The notes under the pieces are model-generated. The model was not told the origin of the DNA. It saw only the letters and a program-made list of their open reading frames with translations, and did no database searches. The translations under genes and the position numbers were made by a program. Of a stretch of 64,000 nucleotides of DNA, positions 59,624 through 64,000 are shown one piece after another (positions within the stretch are counted from its first letter, which is position 1; each line of letters opens with the position of its first letter). The stretch is from Chryseobacterium sp. c4a (GTDB lineage: Bacteria > Bacteroidota > Bacteroidia > Flavobacteriales > Weeksellaceae), in the NCBI RefSeq assembly GCF_009900745.1, contig NZ_WXVU01000025.1, positions 1 to 64,000 of the forward strand, read 5' to 3'.

Positions 59624-60424
59624 TTATTCATTACATGATCTTATGATGCACTTCCATGACGTGCCATTGTATAACTTAAAGCAATTATCTGCAGTATCGA
59701 AAATCAACATCCCCTCTACCGGAACGGCAATATTTGCAGCAGTAGTTCTGGTAATCACAAACCCTTTGTTTGTAGATTCTAATGCAATAAATCCGTTCGG
59801 AATAATGGCGGGCCAATTGGCCTGCAACCCCGTATGGCCTGTAATTCCAAATTTGGTTATACTATTGGGTGTTCCTGTAGCAGCATCTTTGGTACAGTAT
59901 GCCTGAAGATTGGTTCCGAATGTAAAATATTGATTAGCTGGAAATGTATAATTAAATACTGCTTTACCGTTCACAAAACTCGTCGCAGAAATCATTTTTA
60001 CATTTTGTGTAAATCCGGCATCATCGGCTACCATCATAAATACTTTATCTGTAGACAATATACCGGTATACTTTGAAAGATCTGCCTGTAACCATACCGG
60101 ATCCTGATCATTCGTTTTCTGTGCCAGCCAGCTTCTTTGAATAATTTTCCCTGAAGTTGCTCCATAATTAACTAATGCAAGAGACTGAACATTATTATCT
60201 CCCATCACCAAAAAGGTTTTATCTTTAGAAAAAGAGGTTCTGCCGACATTTGCACTGGGTAAAATAAAATCATTGGAAGTAGCTGCCGTGAGCATAATAT
60301 TATTTTCATTGTTAATACTACTGCTTACTCTTTGGTTTAATACAGACATATCATCTCTGGCTATTCCAAAAATATTATTATTAAATGTAGTATTCAGGCT
60401 AGAATTCCATGTAATTTCCGGCAC
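59624..60424 (-). CDS. Surface protein, C-terminal part (separated by an in-frame stop)
   Basis: Same reading frame as the 60446-61312 gene, separated only by one TAA at 60446-60448. It reads PEITWNSSLNTTFNNNIFGIARDD, SVLNQRVSSS and YTGILSTDKVFMMVADDAG. Together these match the flavobacterial secreted DUF8202-like pattern, in which the SYLAIKYGITL segment is followed in the same protein by NNNIFGIGRDD. It would be translated alone only from a GTG at 60424, which seems unlikely. So this is probably the second half of a nonsense-interrupted gene. Confidence 0.72.
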   Translation of the reverse strand: MPEITWNSSLNTTFNNNIFGIARDDMSVLNQRVSSSINNENNIMLTAATSNDFILPSANVGRTSFSKDKTFLVMGDNNVQSLALVNYGATSGKIIQRSWLAQKTNDQDPVWLQADLSKYTGILSTDKVFMMVADDAGFTQNVKMISATSFVNGKAVFNYTFPANQYFTFGTNLQAYCTKDAATGTPNSITKFGITGHTGLQANWPAIIPNGFIALESTNKGFVITRTTAANIAVPVEGMLIFDTADNCFKLYNGTSWKCIIRSCNE

Positions 60425-60445
60425 AGAGCTCAGATAGTTTTGAGG

Positions 60446-61312
60446 TTATTGCAAAGTAATTCCATACTTAATAGCAAGATAAGAATTTATCCTTTGCCTT
60501 TCTACTGGAGATTGTGTTTCCGAATATAGAATAAACTCTCCTATTCTGTCTCCTGCCAATGATGAAGAGCCGGATCCGCCATCATTATCCATCAGAAGAA
60601 CCATTCCCGGATAATTGTATATAGAAGAAATATTATTTGAAGGCCCACCATACGTACGACCATTGTTATCAAAAAAATATTTCACATCACTACCTACTAT
60701 ATCATTATAATAGGATTGAATACTGGGAGTATTAGTCCCTACTGTATTGATAATATCTGTTCCAAATAACACATCTCCTGATTCTTTTTCATTATAAAAC
60801 TGGGGACGGTTGGTTCCTGTTCCAAAAAACGGAGACTGCCAAACTCCCGCAATAGCGGTAGGATTGGAGCTACGCAACGTACCATTCATCACAAAAACTG
60901 TTCTATAACTGGCAGTAGCTGTTCTGGTAAGATGGGTATACGAAGTAAGTGCTTTTGTGGTATTATCAGGAAACCCTAATGGAAATTTGTATCCGGATCT
61001 ATAACTGTTGGTACTTACAATTTCTATAGCCGGATTAAAATTAAAGCTTGGAATTGATGTTGCAGAGCGGTAAACAGGCTTTGTTCCCGATCCGGGATCT
61101 GCATAGTAGCCCGGCATTCCTTGGTTTGCAATTCCATTTACTCCACCTACTTTCTGGTTCTCCCAGATGGATACCTGTGTATTATCAATTGTTGTAGCTG
61201 TACCTGCATCGGCTCTCACCCATACCTGTAAATTTGTGGAAACACCACCCGGAGACTGCGCCCATAACATACCATTACCCAACAAGAATACAAAGAATAA
61301 CTGCTTTCTCAT
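60446..61312 (-). CDS. Surface protein, N-terminal part, split by an in-frame stop
   Basis: The 288-aa product has a signal peptide (KQLFFVFLLGNGMLWAQ), a lectin-like beta segment (LQVWVRADAGTATTID, IWENQK, PAIEIVSTNSY) and ends INSYLAIKYGITLQ followed by TAA. The next codons in the same frame (PQNYLSSVPEITWNSS) continue the known pattern of this protein type. The intact gene would be 59624-61312, about 562 codons. Either this is a recent nonsense mutation (or read error), or the strain makes a shortened protein. The surface role is inferred from the signal peptide. Confidence 0.75.
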   Translation of the reverse strand: MRKQLFFVFLLGNGMLWAQSPGGVSTNLQVWVRADAGTATTIDNTQVSIWENQKVGGVNGIANQGMPGYYADPGSGTKPVYRSATSIPSFNFNPAIEIVSTNSYRSGYKFPLGFPDNTTKALTSYTHLTRTATASYRTVFVMNGTLRSSNPTAIAGVWQSPFFGTGTNRPQFYNEKESGDVLFGTDIINTVGTNTPSIQSYYNDIVGSDVKYFFDNNGRTYGGPSNNISSIYNYPGMVLLMDNDGGSGSSSLAGDRIGEFILYSETQSPVERQRINSYLAIKYGITLQ

Positions 61313-61819
61313 TCATCTTTTTTTAATGTTCGTATTTATTTTCTAATTGGTAAATCAAGCAAAGAATCACCAATTAGTTAAGAAGGATGGAATATGGAAA
61401 TCAGTTTTAGGATAAAATAGCTAAAGCCTTTTTTCTGTTATATATACTTCATTAAAGCAATAAAGCAGCACGATATAAAGGCTATATTAATTTTATACAG
61501 ATCACAAATATATGAAATATTTTTTTCAGCCTAAGCTCACAATTCATTTAAATAATTCATATTTGTACTGCAAATAATATATCCTTGTTCTTTAAATTTT
61601 ATAGGGGCAATATGTACCAATTAATATAATTTAACAGCCTTGTATTTGGATAAACAAAAAAAATAACCTTATTTTTATTTCAGCCAAAATTTGCAACACA
61701 GAATATTTTTAAATTAACTTGAAACAATCGCTGTAAAAAGTGGCATTATAAAATGTTTTTTGAAGAAAAAAGATTCTCTTTAGTATTGAAAAAACATTAA
61801 ATTTGCCTCATTGATACTT
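61313..61819. other. Long AT-rich upstream region of ftsK
   Basis: About 507 bases, very AT-rich, with the divergent promoters of the surface-protein and ftsK genes. A TAAATTTG at 61798-61805 is a candidate -7 box for ftsK. No gene or repeat was recognised. Confidence 0.45.
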
Positions 61820-64000
61820 ATGGACAAAAAGACACAAAAAAAACCGACTGAATCGCCTGAAAAAGGCAGAATTTTATCTAAGCCACGTATATTTTTCGGG
61901 CTTACTTTTATACTGTTCTCCGCTGTTCTCGCTTTATCATTCATTTCTTATTTAATGAATTGGAAAGCAGATCAAAGTCAGGCAGGAACCATGCTTGATA
62001 AGAGTATAAAATCTTCAAACATTTTCGGTAAAGCCGGAGATTGGTTTGGAAACATTTTCATATTTGAAAGCATCGGTATAGCCTCATTTATTATAGCATT
62101 TCTATTTTTGGTTGTTGGAACCATGATTCTTAAAAAGAAAATATTTAAGCCATGGAAAACGATCGGACATTCTTTGTTCTTTATTTGCTGGCTTCCTATT
62201 TTCATGGGAGCACTTACTAAAGGACAAGGTGTACTTGGAGGAGTGTACGGATATCAAATCATGGATTATTTAAATGCCATTATTGGATCTGTAGGATTAT
62301 GGACTGTATTGGCAGCCAGCATCCTTTTGTATTTCATTCTTGAATTTAACCTGCGCCCTAGTTCCATCAAGGCAAAACTGAATAAGATTAATGAAAATAC
62401 TATTGGAAAAGTAAAATCGATGATGCCTGATTCTGATGAAGATTTTGAAGCAGATGAAGACCTGAAAGAAGAAATAGATGAAACTGAAATAGAAGAAGAA
62501 GTCACTCCTAAGGTTACAGTAAGTGATATTGCCAATTCTCCATCCTCTAATCCAATCAATAAGGTTAAAGCCCCTGAACCGGTAAGTATCCCAAAAGGAT
62601 TCCCTGAAGTTCCGGCAACAAATAATATAGAAACGATCACAACGCCTAATCATACTTCATTTGATAATGAGTCTCAAGAAGTTTCTCAACCTGTTAACTT
62701 AAATCTTTCCACAAAACCAACGATTCCGGTTTCAAGCCCAGAAGAAGCTTTTGATATCAGACCATCTGTTCCTGTTTCTGCTCCCGCTCCTGTAGTTCCC
62801 GTAACGCCGGTAGCAGTAAAAGAAGACATCAAGTTTAACGTGGAAGTAGCGCCAGTAATTGATGTATTGGATGATGGGGATAAAAAATCTCAGGAACTGA
62901 TAGAAAAGCACGGTTTGTATGATCACAAATTGGATCTTGCCAATTTCCAGATGCCTCCTGTGGAACTTCTGAAAGACTATGGTAACGAAGAAATTTCTAT
63001 CAATAAAGAAGAATTAGAAGAAAATAAAAATAAGATTGTTGGGCTTCTGAAAAACTTCAACGTAGGAATTGCAGAGATCAAAGCAACCATCGGCCCAACA
63101 GTTACTTTATACGAAATTGTACCGGAAGCTGGAATTCGTGTTGCGGCCATTAAAAAACTACAGGATGATATCGCACTGAACCTTTCTGCTCTTGGAATTA
63201 GAATTATCGCTCCAATGCCAGGAAAAGGAACAATTGGTATTGAAGTACCAAGAAAAAATCCTACTATGGTTTCTATGCGTTCTGTAATTGCTTCTCATAA
63301 ATTCCAGAATACGGATATGGATCTTCCGGTTGTTTTTGGAAAAACAATCTCCAACGAGATCTTTATGGCTGACCTGTCAAAAATGCCTCACTTATTGATG
63401 GCTGGAGCAACAGGACAAGGTAAGTCTGTTGGGATTAATGCTATCCTTACTTCCCTACTCTACAAGAAACACCCAAGCGAACTAAAATTCGTAATGGTTG
63501 ACCCTAAAAAAGTAGAACTTTCTTTATATTCAAAAATTGAAAGACATTATCTGGCAAAATTACCGGATGCAGAAGAAGCTATCATCACAGATACCAATAA
63601 AGTAATCAATACCCTGAACTCTCTGTGTATTGAAATGGATACCCGATATGATCTTCTTAAAAACGCCTTCTGTAAAAACCTTAAAGAATACAACAAAAAG
63701 TTTGCAGAAAGAAAATTAAACCCTGAAAACGGTCACCGTTTCCTTCCTTATATTGTATTGGTAGTAGACGAGTTTGCAGACTTGATCATGACTGCAGGAA
63801 AAGAGGTTGAATTACCGATTGCCAGATTGGCACAGTTAGCAAGAGCCGTAGGGATTCACCTTATTGTTGCTACACAGAGACCTTCTGTGAACGTAATCAC
63901 AGGTATGATTAAGGCCAACTTCCCTGCAAGAGCTGCCTTCAGAGTAATTTCAAGTGTAGATTCAAGAACGATCCTTGATTCTCCGGGAGCTGATCAGCTG
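61820..64000 (+). CDS. ftsK: DNA translocase FtsK, 5' part (runs off the right edge)
   Basis: The frame stays open from the ATG at 61820 to the window end (727 codons). The N-terminal membrane part (helices near 25-50, 85-110, 120-140 and 155-175) is followed by an acidic linker (about 190-370), then the FtsK motor. The motor holds Walker A GATGQGKS (about 527-535), DPKKVELS and Walker B VLVVDEFADLIM (about 645). FtsK pumps chromosomal DNA to allow dif recombination at division. The C-terminal gamma domain that reads KOPS-type sequences lies beyond the window. Homology is unambiguous. Confidence 0.95.
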   Translation, partial: MDKKTQKKPTESPEKGRILSKPRIFFGLTFILFSAVLALSFISYLMNWKADQSQAGTMLDKSIKSSNIFGKAGDWFGNIFIFESIGIASFIIAFLFLVVGTMILKKKIFKPWKTIGHSLFFICWLPIFMGALTKGQGVLGGVYGYQIMDYLNAIIGSVGLWTVLAASILLYFILEFNLRPSSIKAKLNKINENTIGKVKSMMPDSDEDFEADEDLKEEIDETEIEEEVTPKVTVSDIANSPSSNPINKVKAPEPVSIPKGFPEVPATNNIETITTPNHTSFDNESQEVSQPVNLNLSTKPTIPVSSPEEAFDIRPSVPVSAPAPVVPVTPVAVKEDIKFNVEVAPVIDVLDDGDKKSQELIEKHGLYDHKLDLANFQMPPVELLKDYGNEEISINKEELEENKNKIVGLLKNFNVGIAEIKATIGPTVTLYEIVPEAGIRVAAIKKLQDDIALNLSALGIRIIAPMPGKGTIGIEVPRKNPTMVSMRSVIASHKFQNTDMDLPVVFGKTISNEIFMADLSKMPHLLMAGATGQGKSVGINAILTSLLYKKHPSELKFVMVDPKKVELSLYSKIERHYLAKLPDAEEAIITDTNKVINTLNSLCIEMDTRYDLLKNAFCKNLKEYNKKFAERKLNPENGHRFLPYIVLVVDEFADLIMTAGKEVELPIARLAQLARAVGIHLIVATQRPSVNVITGMIKANFPARAAFRVISSVDSRTILDSPGADQL

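Noticed and set aside
1..64000. CRISPR arrays and rRNA genes
   Set aside because: No regularly spaced 25-40-bp direct repeats with unique spacers and no rRNA-like conserved segments were seen; the only repeat series is the Rhs tips, which are coding.

Overview
The window looks like a chromosomal segment of a Chryseobacterium-type flavobacterium (Bacteroidota, Weeksellaceae). The evidence is low GC, AT-rich spacers, TTTG-N18-20-TAnnTTTG promoters, secreted proteins opening with the flavobacterial 'AQVGINT' type N-terminus, a fused CcsBA cytochrome c assembly protein, a GG-leader bacteriocin-like peptide and a Bacteroidota-style VgrG/Rhs operon. No rRNA or CRISPR was seen; there is one tRNA, Ala(GGC).

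Layout. 1-250: the end of an IS3-family element cuts the 3' end of a membrane methyltransferase gene. 1-12.3 kb: ordinary accessory genes (AraC/MFS pair bracketed by two REP-like elements, LytTR + NlpC/P60, a TetR-regulated membrane protein, Nudix, YddG exporter, small secreted and lipoproteins, a bacteriocin-like peptide). 12.3-15.6 kb: a tRNA-Ala, a PARIS-like AAA15 ATPase/DUF4435 (TOPRIM) fusion and a RNase HI-like protein whose four catalytic acids all look replaced. This block is enclosed by inverted copies of the tRNA terminator. 16-18.6 kb: TonB-dependent receptor.

19.4-34.3 kb: a type VI secretion effector island read on the minus strand: VgrG, an unrecognised 462-aa protein, and a 1444-aa PAAR-like/Rhs toxin with its immunity gene. 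Downstream lies a train of promoterless Rhs-tip + toxin + immunity cassettes. These include a colicin E9-type HNH DNase with an Im-type immunity protein, an AHH nuclease with immunity, a second immunity gene with only a toxin remnant, an unrecognised toxin with a YwqG-like immunity protein, and an Rhs-tip remnant beside a Tdi1-like immunity gene. About 250 bp of near-identical Rhs sequence precedes each toxin, which is what replacement of the main toxin tip by homologous recombination would need.

34.7-46.8 kb: serine hydrolase, ATP-grasp, a GNAT-MarR-GNAT operon with an operator over its promoter, a BtrH-like protein, and an AcrAB-TolC-type efflux operon led by a MarR/GbsR regulator. 47-52 kb: lysine catabolism (L-lysine 6-transaminase plus antiquitin-type dehydrogenase), small proteins, SPFH protein and two MITE-like elements. 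52.7-64 kb: ccsBA, serine hydrolase, Crp/Fnr regulator with an isochorismatase-like hydrolase, a surface protein gene split by one in-frame stop, and the 5' part of ftsK running off the window. Several genes appear broken: the methyltransferase, the PARIS-like C-terminus, the main immunity gene, toxin remnants and the surface protein.
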